NCBI GenBank assembly: GCA_949752735.1
Contig: OX457036.1
Span: forward strand, 13,982,516 to 14,046,515
Direction of reading: 5' to 3'
DNA length: 64,000 nt
From: Lumbricus terrestris
Lineage: Eukaryota > Annelida > Clitellata > Crassiclitellata > Lumbricidae
In this document: piece after piece, positions 54,150 through 64,000 of the stretch
Numbering within the stretch: the stretch's first letter is position 1
How the letters are laid out: the number at the start of each line of letters is the position of its first letter
Position numbers and translations under genes: made by a program
The notes under the pieces: generated by a model
What the model was told of the DNA's origin: nothing
Seen by the model: only the letters and a program-made list of their open reading frames with translations
Database searches by the model: none

Positions 54150-54345
54150 CAAGTTTTTGGGCGGCGAAAATATCAAATTTCGTCGAGATTTCGCCGGATG
54201 ACTTAAAAAATGTCGTCAGAATATTTGGCCGGTAAAAGGTGGACATTTTTCTGCGACACTCGGAGTCGTTTGTCCGTCAAAAAATCTCGTGTCTTTCCGC
54301 CCCCCCCCCCAAGTCTCCGCCCAGGTCTCCGCCCATGGGTAGGCC
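54150..54345. mobile_element. hAT-like element, partial
   Basis: The right end is CCCCCCCCCCAAGTCTCCGC, then GGTCTCCGCCCATG, as in the element ending at 44936. The interior has GGATGACTTAAAAAATG. The left end and TSD were not found. Confidence 0.5.
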
Positions 54346-54589
54346 TACAAATACGACAGACAATTTTATGATTAGCCTATAATTTTATATGAAATTTGGT
54401 TTTATTCAGTTGTTAGCTTTAAGTGCAAACTGATTGTGGTTAATTTTATTTCTGCAATAATCTATTTGAAAAAAACATAGATCGTAGGCCCTATATGTTT
54501 TTATATATAACAATTATTTCAACTATTAGCCTATAAAAGTCGCTGGCCCCTGGGCATTTGCCCCGCCCCTATCGGCGACACTGCACAGA

Positions 54590-54745
54590 CCTGCCACAAA
54601 ATCCGATTGCGAAAGTACCAGTCTGCCCTCAATGCAGCCCTCACGTCTGAAGTCCTGTTTAAGATTACATGTGAGAAATCTGCGCTGGCTTCCTGTTACG
54701 GGACTAATCCAACCTAGGATTCCTCGCTTGCACCTGTTGGGTTGA
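54590..54745 (+). pseudogene. L2-like LINE scrap
   Basis: Frames read YQSALNAA and LRWLPVTGLIQP, corresponding to LQSVLNAAAKLV and LHWLPIPYRI in the better copies. A stretch between them is deleted. Confidence 0.55.
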
Positions 54746-55774
54746 CACGATGACAGGCGTACGATGAAATATTAATGTCCTGTTACACAACAATTCACTT
54801 CCGACCCACAGAGGGCGTTGGAATCAGATTTATAGCATCAAATTAGGACACTCCTTTTTGTCGATCAATCTCGGGTTTTTGGTTCTATAACACATCTTGC
54901 AAGGATGTGCATAATTATGCATACATATATATGTGTGTGTATATATCTCAGACACACAAGTTTGCATAAATTTACATGTGGCTGCATAGACCCTGCTGGC
55001 CCCTGCATATTTCAAACCTACAGGACATTATTATTACGCCAAAAACCTAACACGGCCACATACAAGCTATAGAAGGCTATAAAGACAGCATACATGTATC
55101 GCTTCAGAATAGGTCAGCTTAGGTCATTCTGCGTCAAGAACTTTTCACACTAACACACATACATAAATGTATATCTATACACACACATCGGCACACACTT
55201 ACAGACATTGTACACTCACACATAGGTCTACAAGCTCGTATAAATTTTTATATAATTATATTTATATATACGTGTATATATTTGGAACCTTGTCTACAAT
55301 GTCTATTGCAGGCTGTCTGCTCAGTTATTATAGTTAAGATTAGTGTATTCTGTGATCTCCGTTCTTGCGAATTGTTTAAGCTGCATAATTGTACACTGTA
55401 GCCTAACCGGTTGCGGTCTGTCAACTGGATTGTTGAATAAAGAGAATATTATATTCGTCTTACCACAAGAACCTAACACATCCACACACAAGCCATAGTA
55501 GGCCTATATTTACTGCTTCAAGAACCTCACACCCCAGGTCCCAACCCACATGCATATAATATAAACAAAACAACACTCACACGGCCAACCACCGATGCTC
55601 ATAATCATGTGTCCTATGTATAATAATTATACGTGCATCCTTGAAACCTGCCATCCGTCATTCGACAATCGCCCTGCCACTGATCTGAGCCTGGGGCTTA
55701 CGACCGCTCGCACTCCCCGTCACAGCACACGACGGCGTCATGCGCACTAAGCTATAAGCATATAGGCCTACAGT
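54746..55774. other. Spacer
   Basis: TA/GT-rich short runs near 54930 and 55230-55270. A repeated ATTATTACGCCA / CTAACAC block near 55030 and 55465 hints at an old duplication. No gene. Confidence 0.3.
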
Positions 55775-55965
55775 ATAGACCTCTCTCTATCTGTCTCTCC
55801 CTTTCTCTCTGCCTCTGCCTCTCTCTCTCTCTCCGTCTCTCTCTCCCTATCTCTGTCTCTCTTCCCCCTCTCTCTCCCTCTCCTCCTCTCTCTCTCTCTC
55901 TTTCTCTCTCCCTCTCCGTCTCTCTCTCCCTCTCTCTGCCTCCCCCTCTCTCTCTCATCAATCTA
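55775..55965. repeat. CT pyrimidine array
   Basis: About 190 bp of CT with GTCT and CCCT interruptions. A purine-rich tract (56050-56100) follows on the same strand after 80 bp. Confidence 0.95.
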
Positions 55966-56394
55966 TCTCGAAATTCATAATCGATGTCACCTTCATTATA
56001 TATTAACGAGCAACTCATCTTCCCCTCACCACCTGGGGGGGGGGGTATAACGAAGGCGATGGAAAGCAAGGAGGAGGGAGGAGGAAGGAGGAGGAGCAAG
56101 ATAGCGATGGAGGACAGCGCACTGTCGCATATCCCCCCAGGGTGACCCCACCTCGCTCCTGTCCGCGATGGAAATAATTTTCCAAGTGAACGGATTTCGT
56201 GTTTCGGGGAAACGTTGTTGCTTTCCAAGGCGCCATTAATCAGTGCCAGCGCGTGCATCCACGCACCCACTCACATACACGTACGATGCTCATAATTAGA
56301 GATGTAGACTACAGTATCAGTACCAGTGGTTCGTAATGGCAAATATCGCAGCGATGGCGAAAGATTGAAAGTAGGAGATGTCCTCCAAGTGCCT
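55966..56394. other. Spacer with a GC-richer patch
   Basis: 56110-56280 is the least AT-rich part. The long minus-strand frame across it continues into the CT array, so I do not call it a gene. Confidence 0.3.
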
Positions 56395-56815
56395 GAGTTA
56401 TCTTATGTTATGTAATGTTATGACACACTATGTTATGTTATGCTATGTTCCGTTATCTTATCTTATATTGTCTTGTCTCGTTTTTCCTTGTCTTGTCGTG
56501 TCTTGTCTTAGATTGCCGCATCTTATCTTATCTTATCTTGTCTGGTCTTGTCTTGTCTTGTCTTATCTTATCTTGTCCTGTCTTGTCCTGTCTTATCTTA
56601 TCTTGTCTTGTCTGTCCTGTCTTGTCCTGTCTTGCCTTCTCTTATCTTGTCTTGTCTTGCATTGTCTCACCTTATCTAATCTTATTTCATCTTGTATTGA
56701 TTTGTCTTATCTTATCATATCTTGTCTTGTCTTATCTTACATTGTCTTGTCTCATCTTTTCTTATCTCATCTTTATTGTCTTATTTTATTGTGCTTTATC
56801 TTATCTTATCTCATC
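56395..56815. repeat. TTATC / TTGTC pentanucleotide array
   Basis: About 420 bp of CTTAT and CTTGT 5-mers. A short pure version of the same unit is the LINE tail at 13716-13741. Confidence 0.95.
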
Positions 56816-56829
56816 ATGCAATACCAACC

Positions 56830-57135
56830 TTCTCTCTCTCTCTCTATCGCGTCAAGCATGCGACAACCATGAAACCTTGCCATGTCATCTCCAAGTCTCT
56901 GATTTTATCAACCGCATGCTTTCCTCGTCCTATGTTCTGTAACCTGAGATCATTTTTAAAATTGTCCATTAAGGTTTTTGGTTGCCTTGCTCGGCAGCCT
57001 CGGTTTATTGTTCCTTCGAATTTGCCGTACGAAGCTGCAGATGGAAGCATTATGACGACCATTCTCATCACGTGCCCGAACCATGTGAGCCTTCATTTCC
57101 TGATCTTGTCCATCGCAGTCTTCCTTTGTCCCAGA
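56830..57135 (-). pseudogene. RTE-like LINE C-terminal relic
   Basis: The minus strand reads MDKIRK, stop, RLTWFGHVMRM, SYGKFEGTINRGCRA, KTLMDNFKNDLR, AVDKIRDLEMTW and VVACLTR. This is the RWFGHV.RM...GxRRRGRPRKTWMDN...DLR...AxDRxxWRxxV layout with one stop and losses. Confidence 0.65.
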
Positions 57136-57387
57136 CTCTCAGTTCCTCGCGTTTTAATAGGCATACATGATTTCGGATTTTGTCTCTCCTACTTCCATTC
57201 AGTAGACCTATTCTTCAACTTGATTGAATTAATGCATTAGCGTCGGCAACCTCCTCCTTCACCCAAGCTTTAGACTGGCACTGTCAGAACGATAGCAGTG
57301 GCGGAGTGACTTCTATTGTCGCCTAATGTATTGTTTTCCAACGTATCTGATGCTTCATTGTTCAAGCCATAATTAGATCTATTCTTG

Positions 57388-57597
57388 TGTATTACACCAC
57401 AGCTAACAATGCACACACTCAGAGGAGACTCGATGCTGCGAACTATCATAGAGGGGAAAATGGATGGAAAAAGAACGAGAGGCAGACCAAGACAAAGACT
57501 GTTAGACTGGATGATGAAAGATGGCTATCAGAAGCTGAAAATGAAAGCGCAGAACAGAGAAGAATGGAGACGTCAAACATTCGAACCTGCCTAAGGG
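57388..57597 (+). pseudogene. RTE-like LINE C-terminal relic, second family
   Basis: An uninterrupted frame reads [26 protein letters not shown] and AQNREEWRR. It matches the LLRxIIEGKxxGKRxRGRPR tail of endonuclease/RT LINE proteins. No RT core upstream. Confidence 0.65.
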
Positions 57598-58627
57598 CAG
57601 ACCACGGAAAAGAAGAAGAACAATGCCATAGTCGGTCCATGGGTTATTTTGCACATGACCCCAGCCACTCTCTGGAAAATCACGCCACAAAAAAACTCCG
57701 CACCCGCCCGCAATCTAGTAGAGCCAGTCCAACGCCGGGATAAAAGGTGAGGGTGCTGTCGAGGGGGGTCTTGTCATCCATTTGATGTCATTTTATACTG
57801 GAAACTCCCATTGAACACGGTACAGAGACAGATGGGAGGACAGTTGGGAGAGCCCCTCTGAGACGCGAGAAGAATGCCAGTCCGTCGTTCTCTCTTCAGT
57901 TATAATCCTCAGGCAGGCATGGGGATATGCGACGTTTTAATGACTTTATTTAATTACCCACGTCATACGAGACAGGGTGCGGATCAGTCCTCTCCCTCAC
58001 AGTCACATCACCCTACCAACAGATCAGTGCACACTCGTTCTCCCCGAGTTTACTGAGGGCCAGAAATCCCATAAAAATTTCTTCCCTGGCGGGGTATATC
58101 GAACCCCTCGACCTCTCCATCGGCAACCTAACCCCCTTCCCTCTCGACCAACGTCGTATATGCATCTCCAACAGATATACAGCAAGTATAGTACTTCAAA
58201 CCCGCGTGACCTTTGCCTCGTCATATTCAGCGTACGTGAGTCCCAGCATAAAGACATCGCGGTGCTTGCATTTCAATCAGTTACGATCGTTGCACTTAAT
58301 ACGTGCGCTTCCGAACTTAACGGCGGCTGTGGCGGTGGGGGTGGTGGTTGACGGGCAGTGAATCACATCCATCGCCGACCCGTGCGAGGAGTCCAGTCAC
58401 GGCGCATTGGTCTTGGTGGAACGCTGTCAGAAATTTATGTTGCTCTTTGGTTATGTTCACAATTCGATTAACGGAAGCCCGCGTAGTCTACATGTGTAGG
58501 CTATATTATGTATCGTTGTTTGCTCCGGTATACATGTAGTCCTTTTATTTATAGAGTGTTGGTGAATATAGTTTTCTGACTGCAATTTTGAATTCGAATG
58601 CGGTACCTATATATACTTCAGAGCATC
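57598..58627. other. Spacer
   Basis: A B-box-like GGGGTTCGATATACCCC hairpin (minus strand, near 58100) is the only landmark. No gene recognised. Confidence 0.3.
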
Positions 58628-58800
58628 GTTTTGTATTGTATTGTATTGTATACGTATAATTTTATATAGTGCATCTTGTAGTGCACATTAACCAGGGGCG
58701 CTCCCAGTGTGAGAGACAAAGAGAGAGAAAACAAGTACCGTAGTAGTACTGAGACAGCGAAATGAGGCAATTGCCACAAGAGATAACAGGAGAAGGAAAA
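58628..58800 (-). repeat. L2-type 3' end with TATTG-type tail
   Basis: The minus strand has ACTGGGAGCGCCCCTGG, CACTATATAAAATTATACG and then (ATACA)n. Confidence 0.55.
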
Positions 58801-59135
58801 GAAGCGCGTCGAAGGAGGTAGCTGGTTAATTAACGGAAACCCACATTATAATTACAATATCGTTGCTTGCAATCGATACAGAGTCTTGGTAAATATAGAT
58901 TGTAACCTACATGTAATTTTGCAGCTGCAGCCTAATTTTTGCGTAGTGCTATTTCAGAGACTTTTCAGAGACAGCGCCCCTGACCTAATGAATTGAAACT
59001 ACGATCAAGTATAGAATGGTCTTCAAGTGTTTGCGGAAAAGAAACAAAAGTATACCGTACTAAATCGCCGAGTTGATTTCTTCTGCATCTTCTTCTTCCT
59101 ACGGTTCGCTGCCTTAAGCTAAGTAGTCCTCTTAA
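58801..59135. other. Spacer
   Basis: Nothing recognised. Confidence 0.35.
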
Positions 59136-59408
59136 CATGGGCGCCCGCACATAGGGGCAAAAGGGGGCACTTGCTCCATGGACAATTGATACACATTTTC
59201 TAAATCTCCGATTTTGGAAATTTAGTTTTAAAAATCGTATTAAAGCATCAATGAAGCATAAAGCGAAAATGAGAAATTTACATCTAAGAACATTTACAAA
59301 AGTACACATGTTCTTAATTTCCAGCTTTGCATTTTTCAAGCTCTTGAAAATATTTAACCGTGATCATTGTGTTTGCCCCCTCCGGAAAAATTTCTGCGTG
59401 CACCCATG
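59136..59408. mobile_element. hAT-like element, 273 bp, 7/8-bp TSD
   Basis: The ends are CATGGGCGCCCGCAC and GCGTGCACCCATG. The flanks are CCTCTTAA and CCTCTTAC. Confidence 0.85.
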
Positions 59409-59514
59409 CCTCTTACGACCAACAGAGTAACCGAATCGAGTAGGCCTATATAATGTCTGCAGTTTTGCCATGTCATAGGCCTACATGTTGAAATAATTAT
59501 TATCTATCTCTGTA

Positions 59515-59690
59515 TGTAGTGCACCTGTAAATTTACAAAGCGCCTCTTACAGTAGGCTAGCCTACACACCACCAACAAGTTAGAGACTCGCCCATGGCAG
59601 CGCCAGAGAAAAGAATAAAAGAAAGTGGGTTTGCGACAGCAGAATGAGGTACATGTACTTGAAAGAGGTACCAGCATGCTTCTGTGAATT
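59515..59690 (-). repeat. L2-type 3' end
   Basis: The minus strand ends TAAGAGGCGCTTTGTAAATT, the LINE 3' block. Upstream shows no clear ORF2 sequence. Confidence 0.45.
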
Positions 59691-59753
59691 TAAGCATGCA
59701 TGTCTGTAGGCATGTCTGTACTGCGCGTATGTATTTAATGCGTACCGAAGTAG

Positions 59754-59817
59754 CCCTGTGTGTGTGTGTGTGTTTGTGTGTGTAAAACTGTGTATGTGTG
59801 TGCATGTGTGTGTGTGA
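59754..59817. repeat. GT dinucleotide microsatellite
   Basis: Two GT runs with short interruptions. Confidence 0.9.
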
Positions 59818-60213
59818 ACGCATATAAGCACATGATAATTACGCATGTTTGAGGATATGACATTTGTTACAGTAAGCCTATGCATGCATGCGTGCGTTTT
59901 GGCGTATTCTAAATAAAATATTTCAGTATAATACCTTTGGATAGTGAACCATCTTCGCGAAGTTATACATTTAAGCTTCTAGGTGCCTGTGTTGACCCAC
60001 AGTAATATTTCATCGGCTTCAAATTATCCATCACGGCCGAAGAGATTAGATCCTAATGCTGCTTCTGCAAATAAGATTCCGGAACTTTTTTTTATTTGAT
60101 GCTCTCTCAGTCCAACAGAAATTGATCACATTATCAAGCTATTCATTTGTGAATTATTAATGCATCGGTTTCATAGAATCTGTACGCACGTCCGTACAGG
60201 AATCTACTCGAAC

Positions 60214-60360
60214 CATAGGCGCAACCACCCTATGGGACCCACGGGACGCGTCCCCCCAACTTTTGAGTGGTCCCATTGACTTTATCATTATGGTCCCCCC
60301 CAACTTTTAGGACGTGATTCATTTGGTCCCCCCAACTTTTAGGACGTGATTGCACCTATG
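60214..60360. mobile_element. hAT-like MITE, 147 bp, perfect 8-bp TSD
   Basis: The ends are CATAGGCGCAACC and GATTGCACCTATG. ACTCGAAC flanks both sides (60206-60213 and 60361-60368). An internal direct duplication of CCCCAACTTTTAGGACGTGA is present. Confidence 0.9.
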
Positions 60361-60572
60361 ACTCGAACTCGTTATTATGATGAGCAATTACTGAGCATCG
60401 TACTATGTAGGCTTAATGGTAAAATATATCATCGTGGAATCAAGTATGGAAGCTAATTAGGCTAATAGTAATTATGCGACTCATGCAAGTTTTGCAAGCA
60501 CCAACATGAGACCTACTCTTAATTAAATGAAGTTTAAAATTCTGTTTGGAAGATATCCATGCTATCCGAGAA

Positions 60573-60919
60573 CAGGGGCGAATCCAGGGGGCCAATCCGG
60601 CCATGGTCTCCCCATTTAAAAATTGCATAGGACGTGGCCTCCCCATTTGGTTTCAACAGGCTTTAAATCAATGCAGCGGGACAAGGGGAGAGAGGGAAAA
60701 ACTAAGAATACGACTAGAGAGGTCACAGTATATTCCGAAGAGAGATTACGACCAGATGACTAAAAGGGTTATCAGTTAATTTGGCAGGGAAATGGTATAT
60801 TTCACACATTTTCTGCCAGATTATTAAAAAAGAAAATGAAAAAAGGTCATCAGTTTTTTCTGGCAAAGATCACCGAAAATTTCGGCCCCCACCTTCGAAA
60901 ATTTCTGTATCCACCACTG
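60573..60919. mobile_element. hAT-like element, 347 bp, 7/8-bp TSD
   Basis: The ends are CAGGGGCGAATCCAGG and CTGTATCCACCACTG. The flanks are TCCGAGAA and TCCGCGAA. Both arms are close to those of the 31176-31495 element. Confidence 0.88.
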
Positions 60920-60927
60920 TCCGCGAA

Positions 60928-61405
60928 CAAACCAGTGCATGTCAGCTATGAATGCATAAATGCATGCTCGTCCATATGGGGAAGCACAATAAAAGAACCA
61001 TTATTTTTATTGGATGCTCGTTTAGCTTCAATATTTTTCTTCATTGTATAATGTAGACGCGTTTTATAGGCTATAATTTGACGATTTTGTTAATCACTCG
61101 TTATTTAAAAGAACACAGATGTGATCAAATAGGCGTAGGCCTATAGGTGACCCTGATTACGGGCGCTTTGGCCCACTCTTGGAGAGAGCTTTATGTGCCT
61201 CTGAATACTGCGTCGTATGATATTTTATATTGGGACAAAATAATGAGAATATAAGATAAATTAATGTATGACCACCGCGGCTTGGGTTTATTGCGCCATG
61301 GGTCGGCCAACGCCTTGTGAGTTTTGTCAACGACGCAATTTGTCTTCAGTAGCTCATAATTTATTAGCCTTAATAATATTGTACAGATTACAGAAAAGGT
61401 AAAAC
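60928..61405. other. Spacer
   Basis: No gene. GGCGCTTTGGCCC and GTGCCTCTGAATACTG near 61160-61210 may be a decayed L2-type 3' end. Confidence 0.3.
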
Positions 61406-61625
61406 ATAGGCTACTTGTCTTGGATATGCAATATTAGGCTATACACAAAACATACTTGTCTTGGATATGCAATATTATACAGAAAACATACTTGTCTTGG
61501 ATATGCAATATTATACAAAAAACATACTTGTCTTGGATATGCAATATTATACAAAAAACATACTTGTCTTGGATATGCAATATTATACACAAAACATAGG
61601 CCCTACTTGTCTTGGATACACAATA
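61406..61625. repeat. 36-bp minisatellite
   Basis: About six copies of CATACTTGTCTTGGATATGC, AATATTATACAAAAAA. The period is 12 codons, so two frames stay open, but the translation is not protein-like. Confidence 0.92.
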
Positions 61626-61686
61626 GTTTGGCGTTCATTTTTATTACTAAATCTGTTCAATCTTAGATGTCAAAGACGCTACTAGC

Positions 61687-61722
61687 TTAGGGCACTAGCT
61701 TATTCACGAGCGCTGCGTTGTA
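61687..61722 (-). repeat. SINE-B fragment
   Basis: AGGGCACTAGCTTATTCACG and AGCGCTGCGTTG match the SINE-B block. Confidence 0.55.
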
Positions 61723-61749
61723 TCAAAGGGGTCATCAGTCTCTGCATTT

Positions 61750-61965
61750 TCAGTGGAGAGAGACAGAGAGAGACAGAAAGAGAGACGAGAAAGAGACAGA
61801 GACAGATGAAAGGACAGACATTCAGACAGAAACAAAGACTGAGACAAAGACAGAGACAGACAGATACAGAGACAGGGGCAGAGACAGAGAATAGGGAGGA
61901 AGACAGAGAGACGTATACACGGAGACACAGATAGACAGACAGAGACAGAGACAGAGAGGAGGCAG
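61750..61965. repeat. GA / GACA purine array
   Basis: About 215 bp of GAGA and GACA words, similar to the array at 22080. Confidence 0.93.
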
Positions 61966-62159
61966 GGCAGCTGTTGTTAAGGACGTCTCCATGCACGTTC
62001 AAAGTTCAATGTTCAATACACAACAGTCTATGATATCCCTCACGTCTCTAATTTCTGGTTCCACAAGTCTTTATTTTAGACGAATCGGCGAATCGGACGC
62101 ACAGACCAATTTACTGTGAACGATGCCACCAGACAAGATCCGCATTTGATGCATCGCTG

Positions 62160-62240
62160 ATCTCCCGTTCGGTTTATCGCGGTTCGAATCTCGACCACGT
62201 CTGCCTAATCGTCGTCGTCGTTGTCGTCGTCGTCCTGTAT
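62160..62240 (+). repeat. B-box-like sequence followed by CGT triplets
   Basis: GCGGTTCGAATCTCGACC resembles a tRNA B-box and is followed by about nine CGT/TGT triplets. No convincing A-box, so a SINE remnant is possible. Confidence 0.3.
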
Positions 62241-62661
62241 CTGGCTGTCGCCCCTCCTCGGCTACAGTAATCGTCCATGCAAAGCCCTAATTTATCAAAG
62301 GTTGTGCAGTTCGCCGTGCAACGCGCCTACATGTAGATGCAGGATTCGAAGCAGGGTCGACCTTAGGCATAGGCTAGACAAAGCAGGCAGACTAAGTTGC
62401 ATCTATAAGCAGCTTCATTTTCATAAAAGCTGTGTTGTAGCACTTATGATTGTGCTTTTCATAATTTTAGCCATTTTCCAAAATTGAATATTATCCAGGC
62501 CTGAATGTAACCTACTAGTAAAATTAATGATAAGTAACTCTTTTGAGTAGAAATGCTCTGGTTGGCTCATCATTGGGTCGCAAATGGGGATAGGAGTGAA
62601 AACTTGAGTGGGGATCAGAGGGCGCAAAGCTCATGCTTTGGCTTGGGAACCACTTGGGCAA

Positions 62662-63328
62662 TGGCTGGTGTCACGATATAAAGTCTCCCCCAGATACAAA
62701 GTTTACCCCCGAAACAGAGTCTCACCTGCCTGAAAATCTGTATTGGAAGACATTTTCTGATGCAAAAGCACGCTATATGTTCGTCTTAAGTAGTTCAGCA
62801 ACGTGAACTAACGGTTTAATATGCTCATCTATAAATTTTGTGCCATTGTAGCCGATTTCACGTTCAACGAAGGGGGGCTTTATTTCGTAGGCGGAGGAAA
62901 TATTCTCTCCCCGGAGACTTTATTTCAGAATATTGTAAATATAAATGTAATCGGATTTTATAAATCGGCCGTCTATGGTCTCGACCCTGTTCATTTTTCG
63001 ATGAATTTGATCGGGTGAGATCCTTCACCACCGCTCGCCTGCTTGAATGGACGCCACGCCATTTAGGTCCCCGTGAACGGACCGTGCTATAGCCAGAGAT
63101 TTTAAATCTCTGAAATAGCCACCTTCGGGAAGCGAACTGCGGTCCGCACCGTATCTGTCACAGAGTCGCGTACCGACGCGCGGACAGCGCTCTTACCGAT
63201 GTAGCTAACTGGACCAGTCTCCAGCGGGGAGGGGCGAATCTATTCTATTCGGGGAGAGTCTGTTTCGAAATAAAGTTTCTGGGGGTAGGCTTTTAGGGGG
63301 CAGACTCTGTCACGCGACACCGGCCCTG
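62662..63328 (-). mobile_element. Repeat family F, copy 2, with nested SINE-like insert
   Basis: The outer ends are inverted: GGTGTCACG at the left, CGCGACACCGG at the right. Inner blocks match copy 1 (27187-27550) in reverse order. Sequence at about 62965-63232 is absent from copy 1 and contains the tRNA-like segment at 63090-63228. No clear TSD. Confidence 0.6.
63090..63228 (-). repeat. tRNA-like SINE head
   Basis: The minus strand has GTTAGCTACATCGGTAAGAG (A-box-like) and GCAGTTCGCTTCCCG (B-box-like), about 65 nt apart, with no tRNA-length cloverleaf. Confidence 0.4.
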
Positions 63329-64000
63329 AATCGAAGGCAGAAATTCAGCAACGGCGCAGTGGACTATTAACATCGGGTTGACAACATAGAGGAGATGGGT
63401 CTGTAAACGGGAATAAACCAAACCTCTACAATAAATAGAGAAGTGAACACCAAAATTAAAAATATTATTAGGAATAGAACTATTTTATTCTCAACTATAA
63501 ACTTAACATTTTTTATAATTATGCACTATGCCAGTTAAACATTTAGGTCACCGTATAGGCTATCTAAAGTCATTTGTAAAAAGAAATCTCATTGGCGTTG
63601 AGTGAATAGGACAGATTTATAATAGTAGGCCTAATAGCCTACAATATTTGTGCCACAATTAAAATTGCACAGGGAAAGACCCGATGACCGAAACCATCAT
63701 TGACTTGCTGAATGTCAAACGTGTCCGGATCAAACGACTCTTATAGTGATGGTTTTCTTCATCTCTCAAAGAATTAACACAAATATATGAAAAAATTGAC
63801 CATTTGGACAAGATATAACACACAATTAATTCCTATTACAAATTATTTTATTTCAACATCAGATATTCTTTTTTGAATCAATTATAACAATTTCATATGC
63901 TTTTAGTTAATTAAATTTTGAACTTGTGACCCATGATGTCTTTCAACTAAGAAAAAGTGGCTCACGTGTTCTCCAACTTAGAGAAAGTGTCCCCAAAGTA
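63329..64000. other. Spacer
   Basis: AT-rich to the window end. No gene or repeat recognised. Confidence 0.35.

Noticed and set aside
55752..56270. 172-codon minus-strand gene
   Set aside because: More than a third is CT-array translation (Arg/Glu runs), and the rest has no recognised family or splice support.
61415..61685. 12-residue repeat protein
   Set aside because: A 36-bp minisatellite stays open in two frames by arithmetic. No start context, signal or relatives.

Overview
This window is nuclear DNA of an animal. Genes are split by spliceosomal introns with matching phases, tRNA-derived SINEs, LINEs and DNA transposons are abundant, and long microsatellites are frequent. The word TAGGCCTA and its extensions recur dozens of times in unique sequence. 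Together with L2-like LINEs ending in GGCGCTATATAAAT this suggests a marine invertebrate, with an echinoderm or other deuterostome as my best guess. The taxonomic call is inference.

Two genes can be rebuilt exon by exon, both on the minus strand. The first (28392 down to 21442, 3' end not found) encodes a secreted or membrane protein: signal peptide, a WSC domain split over two exons, a Thr/Ser-rich mucin-like exon, then Sushi/CCP-type exons, all with compatible phases. The second (39892 down to 34567) is a complete six-exon ZNF511-like gene of 282 codons with three C2H2 fingers and the family's conserved C-terminal block. No long open reading frame marks either gene. A third candidate is a CCAAT/E2F/ETS-like promoter near 45.2 kb followed by an acidic, coiled-coil-like ORF at 45.87 kb.

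Layout: 1-6.4 kb is almost entirely simple sequence (CATA/TATG arrays, an AT-rich duplicated block, LINE scraps, an interstitial telomeric repeat). 6.4-9.8 kb holds triplet arrays and two L2-like LINEs, one landed in the ATT tail of the other. 10.5-13.7 kb holds a decayed copy of a widespread uncharacterised invertebrate protein family, split by a 1.3-kb TIR insertion, and a LINE tail. 14.7-20.9 kb holds a mariner relic, a foldback-like MITE, a 46-bp satellite, a nearly full L2-like ORF2 and an RTE-like relic. 21.4-28.4 kb is the WSC gene, its introns filled with SINEs, a TIR element carrying an 86-bp satellite and microsatellites. 31-45 kb holds ZNF511 and hAT-like elements with 8-bp target duplications. 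46-64 kb is poor in recognisable genes and holds satellites, pyrimidine tracts, RTE-like relics and more hAT-like elements.

The most unusual structures are the minisatellite in ZNF511 intron 3, whose 23-bp unit contains the exon end plus the 5' splice site and so repeats a donor site many times, and a general pattern of tandem arrays lying directly against exon boundaries of both genes.
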